From Methanotrichaceae archaeon (lineage in GTDB: Archaea; Halobacteriota; Methanosarcinia; Methanotrichales; Methanotrichaceae), in the NCBI GenBank assembly GCA_013178225.1, contig JABLXE010000013.1, positions 62,001 to 126,000 of the forward strand: a stretch of 64,000 nt of DNA. Reading direction: 5' to 3'. This document shows positions 35,217 through 43,755 of the stretch, in pieces. The translations under genes were made by a program, and so were the position numbers. Position 1 is the stretch's first letter. Each line of letters starts with the position of its first letter. A model generated the notes under the pieces. The model had not been told where the DNA came from. It was given only the letters and a program-made list of their open reading frames with translations, and did no database searches.

Positions 35217-36068
35217 TCAATTGGGCCACCGCCCGGCCAGAACTCTGATCACATCCGGTATGGCCTGTTCGCCCACATGAATGGAGGAGCCTCCGGACAA
35301 AACGAACACCAGCCCTTTTTCTCCCACCGCCTGCTTGATGATCTGGGCCATGCGGGGATAGGCGTCGAAGGTCAGGTCGAACCCGCCGTAATCATCCTGG
35401 TGCGAGTCGTGCCCGAAGATCACAAAGGCTATCTGGAAATCGAAATCCTTGGCCAGCTCCAGAGAGTTCTTGAGGGCGGTCAAGAAACGCTCGTTGTCGG
35501 CCCCGAAGCCCAGCCCGATGTCGTAGTTGTTGTTGGCGGGATCGTACTGCTCTCCTGAGCCGCTATGAAAGTTGATGTGAAAGACGTTGGGGTCGTCCTT
35601 GAAGAAATCCCGGGTTCCGTCTCCGAAGTGCGGATCTACATCGATTATCAGAAACCTCTCCAGCCCCATCTCTCGCAGGCGGGAGATGGTGATGGCCACG
35701 TCGTTGAAGTAGCAGAATCCCCAGCAGCTCCCGCGCGAGGCGTGATGGCCTGCCGTCCCGGTGAAGGCAAAGGCCGACTTGGCCTCGCCTTTAGCCACCA
35801 TCTCTGAGGCCATCATCACGCTTCCGGCGGATAAAATGGCCACCTCCCGGTAGGGATCGTGCAGCATGTTCTGCATATGCGCCTCGGTATGGGCTGCCTC
35901 CACCAGCTTCAAAGGGGCGGGAGCGGCCTTGAAGACCTGAACATCGACTCCGTCCACAATGCCGGTCTTCATCAAAGCCTCATAGGAGGGCCTGATTCTG
36001 TCGCGAAGAACTGAAAATCCGTATTTACCGAAGTCCTCGTGATAAGTAATTGCCACCTTCATAACCAT
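35217..36068 (-). CDS. Histone deacetylase-fold amidohydrolase
   Basis: The 283-residue protein shows the arginase/HDAC-fold active site: GTAGHHASRGSCWGFCYFND (general-base His), LIIDVDPHFGDGTRDFF (zinc Asp and His), HINFHSGSGEQYD, and FGHDSHQDDYGG (zinc Asp). It would remove acetyl or acyl groups from lysine, polyamines or acetylated small molecules. The substrate is unknown. I start at ATG 36068, where MVMKVAITYHEDF begins. It sits between AMP phosphorylase (13 bases upstream) and DUF89 (2 bases downstream). Confidence 0.85.
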   Translation of the reverse strand: MVMKVAITYHEDFGKYGFSVLRDRIRPSYEALMKTGIVDGVDVQVFKAAPAPLKLVEAAHTEAHMQNMLHDPYREVAILSAGSVMMASEMVAKGEAKSAFAFTGTAGHHASRGSCWGFCYFNDVAITISRLREMGLERFLIIDVDPHFGDGTRDFFKDDPNVFHINFHSGSGEQYDPANNNYDIGLGFGADNERFLTALKNSLELAKDFDFQIAFVIFGHDSHQDDYGGFDLTFDAYPRMAQIIKQAVGEKGLVFVLSGGSSIHVGEQAIPDVIRVLAGRWPN

Positions 36069-36081
36069 GTTATATTCTCCG

Positions 36082-37596
36082 TTAAATCTCCATGACCCTC
36101 GGGTATCTCTCCAGCAGCATGCCCTCGACCACGATCGGCATCTGCCTCTTGGCATCCTTTACCGCGCTCTCCAGCTCCCAGTCCGAGCTGGAGCATATGG
36201 TGATCAGAGGCTCGTCCCTCCTGACCCGTTCGCCCATCTTCTTGTGGATGATGACCCCAGCCATCTTGTCCGAGGGGGCTCCGGCCATCCTTGCCAGCTC
36301 CACCAGCCGCTTGTTATCGAAGGCCACCACGTAGCCGCCCACCGGGGCGAGAATGTCCTGGCACTGCTCTCCGACCTCAATGCTCTCGCTGGTGACCTTC
36401 GGGTCCCCTCCCTGGACCTCGATGATCTCCAAAAGCTTCTGAAGAGCCCTTCCGCTGGTGAGGATCTCCTCGGCGGCTTTATAGCCACCTCCCCGCCCGG
36501 CGATTCCTCCCATCTCCAGGAGGATGCCGGCCAAAGACAGGCTCTTTTCGCGCAGGCTGTTGGGCCCGCCCTTGTTCTCCAGAACGGTAAGCGCTTCCCT
36601 GACCTCCAGCGCCGGCCCGATAGTCCTTCCGACCGGAGAGCCGCCGAAGGTCATGGCGCACTCCACCCGGATGCCGAGGCGCTCGCCCAGGTCGATTAAG
36701 TCCTTTGCCAGGGACCTTCCGGCCTCTGGAGAGGGAAGCTTGGTCCCAGGGCCTACCGGCATATCGATAACTACTGAGTCGGCTCCCACAGCCCCCTTCT
36801 TGGCCATGATGGAGGCCAGCATCTGGCTGTAGGGGTCAATCGACAGCGCGTATTCGGCCTTGATCAGCTTGTCGTCAGCCGGAGCGATGTTGGTGGCTCC
36901 GCCCCACACGATCACCCCTCCGACCGTCTCGGTCAGCTCCTTGATCTCTTCGGCCGAGAACTCGACCGGAGCCACTACCTCCATCAGGTCGGCGGTTCCG
37001 CCGGCTCCGGTAATGGCCCGAGAAGAGGTCTTGGGTATCATTAGCCCGGCTGCGGCGACGATCGGCACCACCAGCAGCGAGACCTTGTTGCCGGGCACGC
37101 CGCCGATGCTGTGTTTGTCCATGACCGGACGGGTGTCGAAGTGTATGCGCTCACCGGTATCGATCATGGCCCGGGTGAGCCATTCCGTCTCCTGGGCCTC
37201 CAGCTTGTGAATGTAAGATGCGGTGATGTAGGCCGAGAGCTCGATCTCGCTCAGGTTGTTGTCCACTATGTCCTGGACTATGGCCCGGATCTGGTCCTCC
37301 TCCAGCTTCTGGTTGTCCATCAGCATCTTGATGTAGCAGAGCGACATGGGCTTGGGAGCAGGCAGAATGTCCACCTGCTTTGGATCCTTGAGATCCTTCA
37401 GGGCCTCGGTGAAGATGCCTATTTCTCCGGGCTTGACCATTTGAGTGGTTGTATCCAGGATGGCCGTGGTAGAGGCCCCTTTAGCTCTGACCCGGACTCT
37501 GTCTCCCGCATAAAGCCCCCTCTCCCTTGCGTTCTCCACGTTGAGCATGACCTTATGCTGGCCGATCTCAATATCGAATGGCAGAACCTGTAACAT
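36082..37596 (-). CDS. deoA: AMP phosphorylase (archaeal thymidine phosphorylase family)
   Basis: The 504-residue protein has the archaeal N-terminal domain (MLQVLPFDIEIGQHKVMLNV) followed by the family core: DTRPVMDKHSIGGVPGNKVS, MIPKTSSRAITGAGGTADLM, KGAVGADSVVIDMPVGPGTK and a C-terminal HKKMGERVRRDEPLITI. This type phosphorolyses AMP to ribose-1,5-bisphosphate and adenine, in the pathway that feeds type III RuBisCO. No RuBisCO gene lies in this window. It is the first of the salvage genes, 28 bases after the nucleotidyltransferase. Confidence 0.9.
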   Translation of the reverse strand: MLQVLPFDIEIGQHKVMLNVENARERGLYAGDRVRVRAKGASTTAILDTTTQMVKPGEIGIFTEALKDLKDPKQVDILPAPKPMSLCYIKMLMDNQKLEEDQIRAIVQDIVDNNLSEIELSAYITASYIHKLEAQETEWLTRAMIDTGERIHFDTRPVMDKHSIGGVPGNKVSLLVVPIVAAAGLMIPKTSSRAITGAGGTADLMEVVAPVEFSAEEIKELTETVGGVIVWGGATNIAPADDKLIKAEYALSIDPYSQMLASIMAKKGAVGADSVVIDMPVGPGTKLPSPEAGRSLAKDLIDLGERLGIRVECAMTFGGSPVGRTIGPALEVREALTVLENKGGPNSLREKSLSLAGILLEMGGIAGRGGGYKAAEEILTSGRALQKLLEIIEVQGGDPKVTSESIEVGEQCQDILAPVGGYVVAFDNKRLVELARMAGAPSDKMAGVIIHKKMGERVRRDEPLITICSSSDWELESAVKDAKRQMPIVVEGMLLERYPRVMEI

Positions 37597-37624
37597 CTTT
37601 AGACCTCTCTTAATTGATAATCTC

Positions 37625-38593
37625 TTAAATCAACGTGTTCTTCGTTGTGGTGATCCTTTTCTGTTTTTCCGCCTCCAGGAGCGAGAGGGAGCGGATCCAT
37701 TCTCCTCTGGCCTCGCGGGTGGTGCCCACCACCATTCTCCGCCCGGCCTCGGTCTCCTCCACCAGTCCGGCGGCCTCGATGGTCTCGCCCGGCAGGGCCT
37801 GTCCGGCATAGGTGTGAGAGAAGCACAGTATCTCCTCTATCTCCTCGTGTTCCAGCCGGTAGATGGCCGGGCTGTCAAAGGCAAACCTCGCGTCCGTCAC
37901 CTGAGCCACGATCTTTTCCCGGCCGATGGGAACCCCTGGGCCGGGGTTTGATAAAACGATCTGCTCCCAGCTCCTGGTGAAGAGCAGGTCGAAGTAGGTG
38001 CCCTCGACCATTCCTCGATTTCCCTTCCTTTGCTCGTGCAGCACGAACTCCTCGAAGCCGATTTCGGGCCGTCTCTTGTTGTAGATCTTGGTCCAGGTTT
38101 CGGCGTCCAGTTCCTGGATGTCTCCGTCTTCCTTGGCCTGTTCCAGGATATTTCTGGCCTGCCACCACCAGGTTCCGTAGACCACGAAATCTATATCGGA
38201 CGACGGCCCCTCCAGCCCCACCAGCATGGATCCGGTAACTCCCATCTCCTGCCGCGGAATTCCGTGACCGGCCAAAAGGTTCGCGATCTGGCGCACCCTC
38301 CGGTCTCTCTTAACCACCTCTCTTAAGCCGTCCGGCGGAAGATGGAACCTGGCGATGTCATCCTCCGGGACCACATGCAGATCGCGGACGTATTCCGGCC
38401 TGTGCTCCCGCAGGAAAGCGAAAGACTGATCGAAATCCATCTTGCGGTATCTGCGGCCTCCCACCTCGCGCTCTCCGCGGCTGTCGGGAACGTAGCGCAG
38501 AAGCGATCTGATCCCCTCCGGATGGTTGTAATCCGCCACCGCGAAGATCCAGCCCTCACAGGTCTCGAAGAAATCTCTGATCCTGGCCTTCAC
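37625..38593 (-). CDS. DNA polymerase beta-like nucleotidyltransferase, archaeal
   Basis: The 322-residue protein starts at GTG 38593, overlapping the Sua5 stop by four bases (GTGA). It has GSMLVGLEGPSSDIDFVVYG, the pol-beta nucleotidyltransferase motif G-S-x(8-12)-S-D-I-D-F. A conserved N-terminal region (FAVADYNHPEGIRSLLRYVP) and a C-terminal HTYAGQALPGETIEAAGLVE block follow. It probably transfers a nucleotide to an unknown acceptor. The gene order with Sua5 is likely conserved in methanogens, which I recall only loosely. Confidence 0.75.
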   Translation of the reverse strand: MKARIRDFFETCEGWIFAVADYNHPEGIRSLLRYVPDSRGEREVGGRRYRKMDFDQSFAFLREHRPEYVRDLHVVPEDDIARFHLPPDGLREVVKRDRRVRQIANLLAGHGIPRQEMGVTGSMLVGLEGPSSDIDFVVYGTWWWQARNILEQAKEDGDIQELDAETWTKIYNKRRPEIGFEEFVLHEQRKGNRGMVEGTYFDLLFTRSWEQIVLSNPGPGVPIGREKIVAQVTDARFAFDSPAIYRLEHEEIEEILCFSHTYAGQALPGETIEAAGLVEETEAGRRMVVGTTREARGEWIRSLSLLEAEKQKRITTTKNTLI

Positions 38594-39162
38594 GAAATCG
38601 CCTTCTGGACTTCTTTTAACCCGGCACCGGGCCTGATGATCTCTCGCCGTTTTAGATCCAGGAGGGTGGAGGGCTCCGCGTATCTGCACCGGCCGCCGTC
38701 AACCATAAGATCTGCATTCTTGCGAATGTGGTCGGAGATCTCCTCCGGGCTGGCCGGAGCAGGCTGCCCGGTGATATTGGCGCTGGTCGAAGTTATGGGC
38801 CCAGCAGCAGCAATCATCTCCAGGGCCATTGCATGATCCGGAAATCTGATTCCGACCAGCGGAGATCCCGCGGTGAGCAGGTCAGGAACCACGTCCTTCT
38901 TCCTGACTAAAACCGTGACCGGTCCAGGAAGGAGGCGCTTCAAAAGCTCGAGGTCCTCGTCTCCGATCTCTGATACCTCACCCATCATCTCCAGGCTGGA
39001 GACGGCCAGGGTGATGGGCATGGAGAGCGGCCTCTTCTTGATCTCGAATACCCTCAACACGGCCTGTCTGTCGAATGCTCCGGCCCCCAGGCCGTAAACG
39101 GTCTCGGTGGGGTAGATCACTACTCCGCCACCGATAATTATCTCTGCCGCCTCTGCCGTCAT
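38590..39162 (-). CDS. L-threonylcarbamoyladenylate synthase (Sua5/YrdC/YciO)
   Basis: The 190-residue protein has GGVVIYPTETVYGLGAGAFD, FEIKKRPLSMPITLAVSS, LLPGPVTVLVRKKDVVPD, VGIRFPDHAMAL and ITSTSANITGQPAP, all typical of the YrdC fold. It makes threonylcarbamoyl-AMP from Thr, bicarbonate and ATP for t6A37 in ANN-decoding tRNAs. The Sua5-specific C-terminal domain is absent, so this is the short YrdC type. It overlaps aMBF1 by four bases (ATGA). Confidence 0.9.
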   Translation of the reverse strand: MTAEAAEIIIGGGVVIYPTETVYGLGAGAFDRQAVLRVFEIKKRPLSMPITLAVSSLEMMGEVSEIGDEDLELLKRLLPGPVTVLVRKKDVVPDLLTAGSPLVGIRFPDHAMALEMIAAAGPITSTSANITGQPAPASPEEISDHIRKNADLMVDGGRCRYAEPSTLLDLKRREIIRPGAGLKEVQKAIS

Positions 39163-39638
39163 TTCCGTTTGATATTTGCTATGTCTCCAAGCGTTAATCC
39201 TCGGGCTCCTCCTGAGGATCTGCTCTTCTCCTCACCGGTCGTTTCGGTGAGCTTGATCTTCAGCTCTCTTTCCAGCTTTTTCCTGATTTCGTCCTCAGGA
39301 ACGATCTCCTCTCGCTCTATCTTCTTGATTAGAGTGGCTTTCTCCTTGATCCGGACGCCAAGCTGCTCCGGGGTCATTCCCTGGCTCTCGCGAGCGTCTC
39401 TGATCCTGGCCCCGTAATCCGGGACTATCTCTACCAAATCTTTGAAACGGTCGCGAGGTTTGGGCTTTCGGACAGAAAATGCCCTCTCCACCGGAACCAT
39501 CTTTCTGGTAACAGGCGACCATTTGTCTTCGGGCTTTCCGAAGCGCGCACAGCTCTTGCATACCTCCAGCGATGAGCTGTCAATCACTATCCTGCAAGGG
39601 CTGCCGGAAATTTCAGCACCGCATATCTCGCATTGCAT
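39159..39638 (-). CDS. aMBF1, archaeal multiprotein bridging factor 1
   Basis: The 159-residue protein has an N-terminal zinc ribbon (MQCEICGAEI ... EVCKSCARFG, two CxxC pairs), a basic linker, and a Cro-type helix-turn-helix (YGARIRDARESQGMTPEQLG then KATLIKKIEREE). MBF1 associates with ribosomes and transcription factors. I choose ATG 39638 because a TATA-like CCTATAAAGG on this strand lies about 23 bases upstream, fitting a leaderless mRNA, and because the zinc ribbon starts there. An ATG at 39647 is possible. It is first in the leftward series. Confidence 0.9.
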   Translation of the reverse strand: MQCEICGAEISGSPCRIVIDSSSLEVCKSCARFGKPEDKWSPVTRKMVPVERAFSVRKPKPRDRFKDLVEIVPDYGARIRDARESQGMTPEQLGVRIKEKATLIKKIEREEIVPEDEIRKKLERELKIKLTETTGEEKSRSSGGARGLTLGDIANIKRK

Positions 39639-39654
39639 CTCGCTCATCTCGGAA

Positions 39655-39668
39655 ACCTTTATAGGGGT
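39655..39668. promoter_or_regulatory. Shared TATA-like element between aMBF1 and PAN
   Basis: CCTTTATAGG is almost self-complementary and lies about 23 bases from ATG 39638 on the left and about 30 bases from ATG 39692 on the right. It could serve divergent promoters with very short leaders. A second AT-rich element (TTTAATAA, 39674) is too close to the PAN start for the usual spacing. Confidence 0.4.
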
Positions 39669-39691
39669 CGGAGTTTAATAATCTTTTACTT

Positions 39692-40921
39692 ATGGAGAGC
39701 GGAGAAGGAATAAACGAGTCGTCGGCCAGCGCAGACTTTTCACGCTACATCTTGGATCGTATGCGCCAGCTGGAAGAGCGAAACCTGGCATTGCGAGAAC
39801 AGAAAGACCGGGTGGAAGGCGAGAAGCGGCTCATAGAGAACCAGAAGCTCAAGTTCGAGAGAGAGGCCAGGAAGCTTCGATCCGAACTCGAGCGTCTGAG
39901 GGTCGGCCCCATGATCGTGGGAACGATCATCGATGTCCTGGATGAGAACCGGGTAATCGTCAAGAGCAGCACCGGCCCCAGGTTCGTGGTGAACATCTCT
40001 CAGTTCATCGAAGAGGAGATAAAGCCCGGCGTTCAGGTGGGCTTAAACCAGCAGTCCTTCGCAGTGATGAGCGTTCTGCCCTCGCCTCGCGACCCGGCCG
40101 TCTTCGGAATGGAGATTGAAGAAGCGCCCAACGTGACCTTTTCCCAGATCGGCGGCCTGGACAGCCAGATCTCGGAGATCAGGGAGATCGTGGAGCTTCC
40201 CCTAAAGAGGCCTGACCTCTTCTTGTCGGTTGGAATCGAGCCGCCCAAGGGAGTGCTCCTCTACGGGCCGCCCGGGACCGGCAAGACCATACTGGCCAAG
40301 GCGGTTGCCAACAGCACTGAAGCCACCTTCCTCCGGGTGGTGGGCTCAGAGTTCGTGCAGAAGTACATCGGAGAGGGTGCCCGGCTGGTCAGGGAACTTT
40401 TCGAGCTGGCCAAGAACGAATCGCCGGCCATAATCTTCATAGATGAGCTTGATGCCATTGGCGCACGCCGGATGGACGGAGCCACCAGCGGAGATCGCGA
40501 AGTTCAGAGGACGCTGATGCAGCTTCTGGCGGAGATGGACGGCTTTGACCCGCGAGGAGAGGTAAAACTGATCGCGGCAACCAACCGGCTGGATATGCTG
40601 GACCCGGCCCTGATGAGGCCGGGAAGGTTTGACCGGGTAATTGAGATCCCGCTTCCCAACCGTGAAGCCAAGGCCTCGATACTCAAGATTCACACCGGCG
40701 GCATGAACCTGAATGCTGATGTAAATCTGGAGCGGGTCGCAGATATGGCTGATCTCGCGAGCGGAGCCGACTTGAAGGCTCTGGCCACAGAGGCCGGCAT
40801 GTATGCCATCCGCGAGGAGCGGACGGTGGTGTACCAATCGGACTTCGAAAGGGCTGCGGCCAAGCTGCTGCACAAAGAGAAGATAAAGGAGCCAGACGGC
40901 CTGATCCAGCAGTATATCTGA
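39692..40921 (+). CDS. pan: Proteasome-activating nucleotidase (PAN)
   Basis: The 409-residue protein has an N-terminal coiled coil (residues 20-70), an OB-like domain (about 72-140) and an AAA+ module. The AAA+ module has Walker A GPPGTGKT at 192-199, Walker [15 protein letters not shown], an Arg finger in [15 protein letters not shown], and [20 protein letters not shown]. It unfolds proteins for the 20S proteasome in a hexameric ring. The C-terminus ends QQYI. The gate-opening HbYX motif is present as QYI, with Gln at the normally hydrophobic position. It is divergent from aMBF1. Confidence 0.92.
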   Translation: MESGEGINESSASADFSRYILDRMRQLEERNLALREQKDRVEGEKRLIENQKLKFEREARKLRSELERLRVGPMIVGTIIDVLDENRVIVKSSTGPRFVVNISQFIEEEIKPGVQVGLNQQSFAVMSVLPSPRDPAVFGMEIEEAPNVTFSQIGGLDSQISEIREIVELPLKRPDLFLSVGIEPPKGVLLYGPPGTGKTILAKAVANSTEATFLRVVGSEFVQKYIGEGARLVRELFELAKNESPAIIFIDELDAIGARRMDGATSGDREVQRTLMQLLAEMDGFDPRGEVKLIAATNRLDMLDPALMRPGRFDRVIEIPLPNREAKASILKIHTGGMNLNADVNLERVADMADLASGADLKALATEAGMYAIREERTVVYQSDFERAAAKLLHKEKIKEPDGLIQQYI

Positions 40922-40944
40922 GGAATTCTGCGCTCTTTCCTGCA

Positions 40945-41010
40945 GCCGACCTCGCTTTTTCTTTTAATAATCCTCTTTTCTTGAGCCTTTGACCTTTTTT
41001 CGTCTTTTCC
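40945..41010 (+). terminator. T-rich transcription termination region after PAN
   Basis: Successive T tracts (CTTTTTCTTTTAATAATCC, CTTTTCTT, CCTTTTTTCGTCTTTTCC) follow the PAN stop within 80 bases. Archaeal RNA polymerase terminates at such oligo-T stretches. Confidence 0.5.
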
Positions 41011-41122
41011 GCAGCCTTGCGAGACTCCTTGATATAATGCAGTTTGTTCTCAATTTTAACATTTCAGGATCCCAGGAGCCTCCTGTTTTCTCACGGAGAA
41101 GAGATGATTGGCCCTTGAGATG

Positions 41123-41263
41123 TTATTTTACGGGTTTTTCCCCTCTGGCCCGAGCCTTTTGTCTTCGCTCGTCCTGCCGTTCCTTTCTCTCTTTGATCTT
41201 GACAGTGGCCTCGCTATTTTTCCGGAAAAGGTTGATCGTGAATATCACCTCATCAATCTTCAT
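41123..41263 (-). CDS. Small highly charged protein, 46 residues
   Basis: ATG 41263 begins MKIDEVIFTINLFRKNSEAT followed by a basic Arg/Lys/Glu helix ending EKPVK. On the same strand an AT-rich TTAATTAATATTA lies about 25-35 bases upstream, at the spacing expected for a leaderless transcript. There is no Shine-Dalgarno sequence. The charge pattern resembles a small nucleic-acid- or ribosome-associated protein, but the family is unknown. It lies in an otherwise empty 400-base gap. Confidence 0.4.
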   Translation of the reverse strand: MKIDEVIFTINLFRKNSEATVKIKERKERQDERRQKARARGEKPVK

Positions 41264-41328
41264 CACGATTAATGGATATATTCTATCTGCTAATATTAAT
41301 TAATTATCATGTAGACCTGGGACGGGTG

Positions 41329-42000
41329 CTACGAGGGCGTAGTGAGCATCCCTTCAGCCTGCCCCTCCCAGCGTTCTCCGCTGGAGGAAAAGGCCACGTA
41401 CCGGCCCGATGCCGAGCTGCCCCTGGTAGTGAGATTAAATCTGTAAAGGCCGGTTGTTCCGTCGGAGACGACATCCAGGCTCAATTCATCCCCAGCAAGC
41501 GATCCGGAAGCCAGGACTCTGAGGGTATCGGCTCCGTCATTCATGGTGCCTGATCCAAAAACGGCATCTTCTGACTGGAAAAGCCTCAGAGCCATCACTC
41601 TGTTCTTGTCGTCTTCGAGGTAAAACGACCAGTTTCCAGCCATGCTCCTCGCTGGCAATTCCGCTGCCGGTTGTGAAGGCGTCACCGAGTCCCTGCTATC
41701 CGCGTTAGATGTTTGACCTTGATCGCCTGCTTCGTAATCTGCCCTAGACTCCTCCGGGGTGGTGGCACTTTCAGATAATCTGCCAGGCATCGAAAAGTCG
41801 ACCCCGCTTTCCCGGCTCCATATCCTTCGAGATTCCTGGGGCGTTTCGGGAAAGCCGAGATCGAAATGAAAGTTTCCGCGACTGGCTTCAATCAGCTCTT
41901 CTGCAGATAGGCCGGAGCCTCCGTCCAGGATGCCGACTGCATTGATGGCCAGTAGGACAAACAGGGCTGATAATGCGACAGCCGTGATCCAGAACCTCAT
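41329..42000 (-). CDS. Membrane-anchored or secreted hypothetical protein
   Basis: The 223-residue protein begins MRFWITAVALSALFVLLAIN, a signal peptide or anchor. A low-complexity acidic/Ser linker (about residues 60-110) and a beta-rich C-terminal domain follow: GNWSFYLEDDKNRVMALRLF, GSGTMNDGADTLRVLASGSL and SGRYVAFSSSGERWEG. The C-terminal pattern resembles small lipocalin-like or beta-barrel surface proteins, with no firm family. The start at 42000 is where the hydrophobic helix begins. Confidence 0.6.
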   Translation of the reverse strand: MRFWITAVALSALFVLLAINAVGILDGGSGLSAEELIEASRGNFHFDLGFPETPQESRRIWSRESGVDFSMPGRLSESATTPEESRADYEAGDQGQTSNADSRDSVTPSQPAAELPARSMAGNWSFYLEDDKNRVMALRLFQSEDAVFGSGTMNDGADTLRVLASGSLAGDELSLDVVSDGTTGLYRFNLTTRGSSASGRYVAFSSSGERWEGQAEGMLTTPS

Positions 42001-42055
42001 GTTTTCAGAACCATTAGTTATAACGCGGTTCGAATAGAAAAAGAGATCGGTTCTC

Positions 42056-42119
42056 GTAGAGACCGCTTCTTGTAAAGACCGCTTCTTGTAAAGACAGTTT
42101 CCTGCAAAGGGCGGTTCCT
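42056..42119. repeat. 16-bp degenerate tandem repeat, four units
   Basis: Units GTAGAGACCGCTTCTT, GTAAAGACCGCTTCTT, GTAAAGACAGTTTCCT and GCAAAGGGCGGTTCCT follow without gaps. They lie between the divergent genes at 42000 and 42218. Confidence 0.7.
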
Positions 42120-42217
42120 GTCTGAGGCCGGCTACTTCGAGAGATGGGGTCAAGGTTGAGGGAAAAAGCCTTAGCGAATCGAAAACCACTTTATATCCAA
42201 GCGAGAAGTGAACCCTG

Positions 42218-42874
42218 ATGGAATCCGAAGAAGATTGGCAGGAAAACGGTCTGCAGGATCTGCATGCCCTGTACATGCCGGTAAGGGAGCAGATCGAGGC
42301 CAGGCTGGAGGATTTCGGGCAGATCTGGAAGACTGGAAGCGACGAACTGCTCTTCTCCGAGATGGCGTTTTGCCTGCTCACCCCTCAATCCAGGGCCAGG
42401 ACCTGCTGGAAAGCCGTGGAACGCCTGAAACGCAATTGCACCATGGCGGAGGATTCTTTCCGGATTCAGCAGGACCTGACCGGCGTTCGGTTCAGCCAGC
42501 GAAAAGCTGAGTACATATGCCTGGCAAGAGCCATGTTTTCGCGGGCATCCCTGCGGGCGACCCTTTCGGATTTTGCCGGCCCCTACGAAGCCAGGGAATG
42601 GCTGGTTAAAAACGTTAAGGGCTACGGCTACAAGGAAGCCAGCCATTTTCTGAGAAATATCGGCCTTGGAGAGGACCTGGCCATACTGGACCGGCACATT
42701 CTCAAGAACCTGAGGCTTTTGGGGGTCATCGATGAGGTGCCGGCAAGCCTGAGCCGCAAGACCTATCTGGATATCGAGCAAAAGATGAGGGCGTTTTCAA
42801 AAACGGCGGAAATTCCCATGGGACAGCTTGACCTCTTGCTGTGGTATAAGGAGGCCGGAGAGATATTCAAATAG
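42218..42874 (+). CDS. ogg: 8-oxoguanine DNA glycosylase/AP lyase, Ogg2 type
   Basis: The 218-residue protein has the helix-hairpin-helix region NVKGYGYKEASHFLRNIG with the catalytic Lys of Ogg2, and LAILDRHILKNLRLLG with the catalytic Asp. The rest is all-helical with TPQSRARTCWKAVERL, as in archaeal N-glycosylase/DNA lyase. It removes 8-oxoguanine and nicks the abasic site. A TTTATAT element lies about 25 bases before ATG 42218, so the mRNA may be nearly leaderless. Confidence 0.88.
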   Translation: MESEEDWQENGLQDLHALYMPVREQIEARLEDFGQIWKTGSDELLFSEMAFCLLTPQSRARTCWKAVERLKRNCTMAEDSFRIQQDLTGVRFSQRKAEYICLARAMFSRASLRATLSDFAGPYEAREWLVKNVKGYGYKEASHFLRNIGLGEDLAILDRHILKNLRLLGVIDEVPASLSRKTYLDIEQKMRAFSKTAEIPMGQLDLLLWYKEAGEIFK

Positions 42875-43068
42875 TCTCGATCAAATAGCCCGCTTGACCA
42901 GAACAGAATTGGCAAAATGGTCCTTCTCATTGCACCGTCATTTCAGCGTCAATTCGGGCCTCGCTCAATTGGAGCTTCATGCTATTTCGATTCAAGCGAT
43001 CCGATTTGAACACTTGAGCTTCTATTAATCGTCTATTTATACGGTCCCTGCACAAGATGCATATTGGC

Positions 43069-43093
43069 AATTAATGAGAGCAATTCATTAATT
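43069..43093. promoter_or_regulatory. 9-bp inverted repeat upstream of the TPR gene
   Basis: AATTAATGA-gagcaat-TCATTAATT is a perfect inverted repeat about 90 bases before the TPR start and about 35 bases before the TATA-like TTAATATTTATG (near 43128). Its place fits an operator or upstream activator site. The 310-base gap has no gene. Confidence 0.4.
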
Positions 43094-43184
43094 ATTAGAA
43101 TCATCAGTACTTAATTGAAATAAGGCTTAATATTTATGTACCGTATGAATAGAATTGTAAATATGCTGGGGGGCCGATGAGTTA

Positions 43185-43637
43185 ATGGACAAATCAGTTG
43201 ATGATGCCAGGAGCAACGATTCTCTTAAGAAAGCTTTGCGCTTGCTATCCTCAAACGGCCTGGATGGTGCATTGATGGTTGTCGAACGGGAACTGGAGAA
43301 CAATCCAGAAAGCTGGGAGGCCTGGGCAGCAAAAGCTGATATTCTGTACTTTCAAGGATTCTATGAGTCCGCTTTGCAGTGCTGCAAGAGGTCTCTGGGT
43401 TTGAATCCCGACAACGCTTTGGCTTACAATACCCAAGGAAACATATTCTACAAGCAGGGGAGATATGAAGAGGCCTGTGAATGCTACACCAAGGCCATTG
43501 AAATTGAGCCCATGCTCGTTCGAGCCTGGTACAATAAGAAGCTGGCCGTCGAGATGCAACTCACAAAAGCCCGGCCCAGGATCTATCTCATGCCGTCTCG
43601 CAAGTCGACCTTGAGAGGAAATGCCAAGGATCGATAG
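43185..43637 (+). CDS. Tetratricopeptide-repeat protein
   Basis: The 150-residue protein contains about three TPR units: WEAWAAKADILYFQGFYESA, ALAYNTQGNIFYKQGRYEEA and MLVRAWYNKKLAVEMQL, with the usual Ala/Gly and Pro positions (GLNPDN, EIEPM). TPRs form protein-binding superhelices; the partner is unknown. It stands alone and is followed by a T13 tract. Confidence 0.8.
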   Translation: MDKSVDDARSNDSLKKALRLLSSNGLDGALMVVERELENNPESWEAWAAKADILYFQGFYESALQCCKRSLGLNPDNALAYNTQGNIFYKQGRYEEACECYTKAIEIEPMLVRAWYNKKLAVEMQLTKARPRIYLMPSRKSTLRGNAKDR

Positions 43638-43688
43638 AATTGGCGAGGCCGAAGAGAGGCTCTGCTTTTATATTTTATCACTGAATTC

Positions 43689-43701
43689 TTTTTTTTTTTT
43701 T
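43689..43701 (+). terminator. T13 tract after the TPR gene
   Basis: Thirteen consecutive T residues lie 52 bases after the TPR stop and before the convergent KaiC-like gene. This is a strong archaeal oligo-T terminator candidate for rightward transcription. Confidence 0.6.
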
Positions 43702-43755
43702 ATTCTGGATCAATTGAGATATGAAGTCACTCATAAGCCGCTCAATTATCAATGA

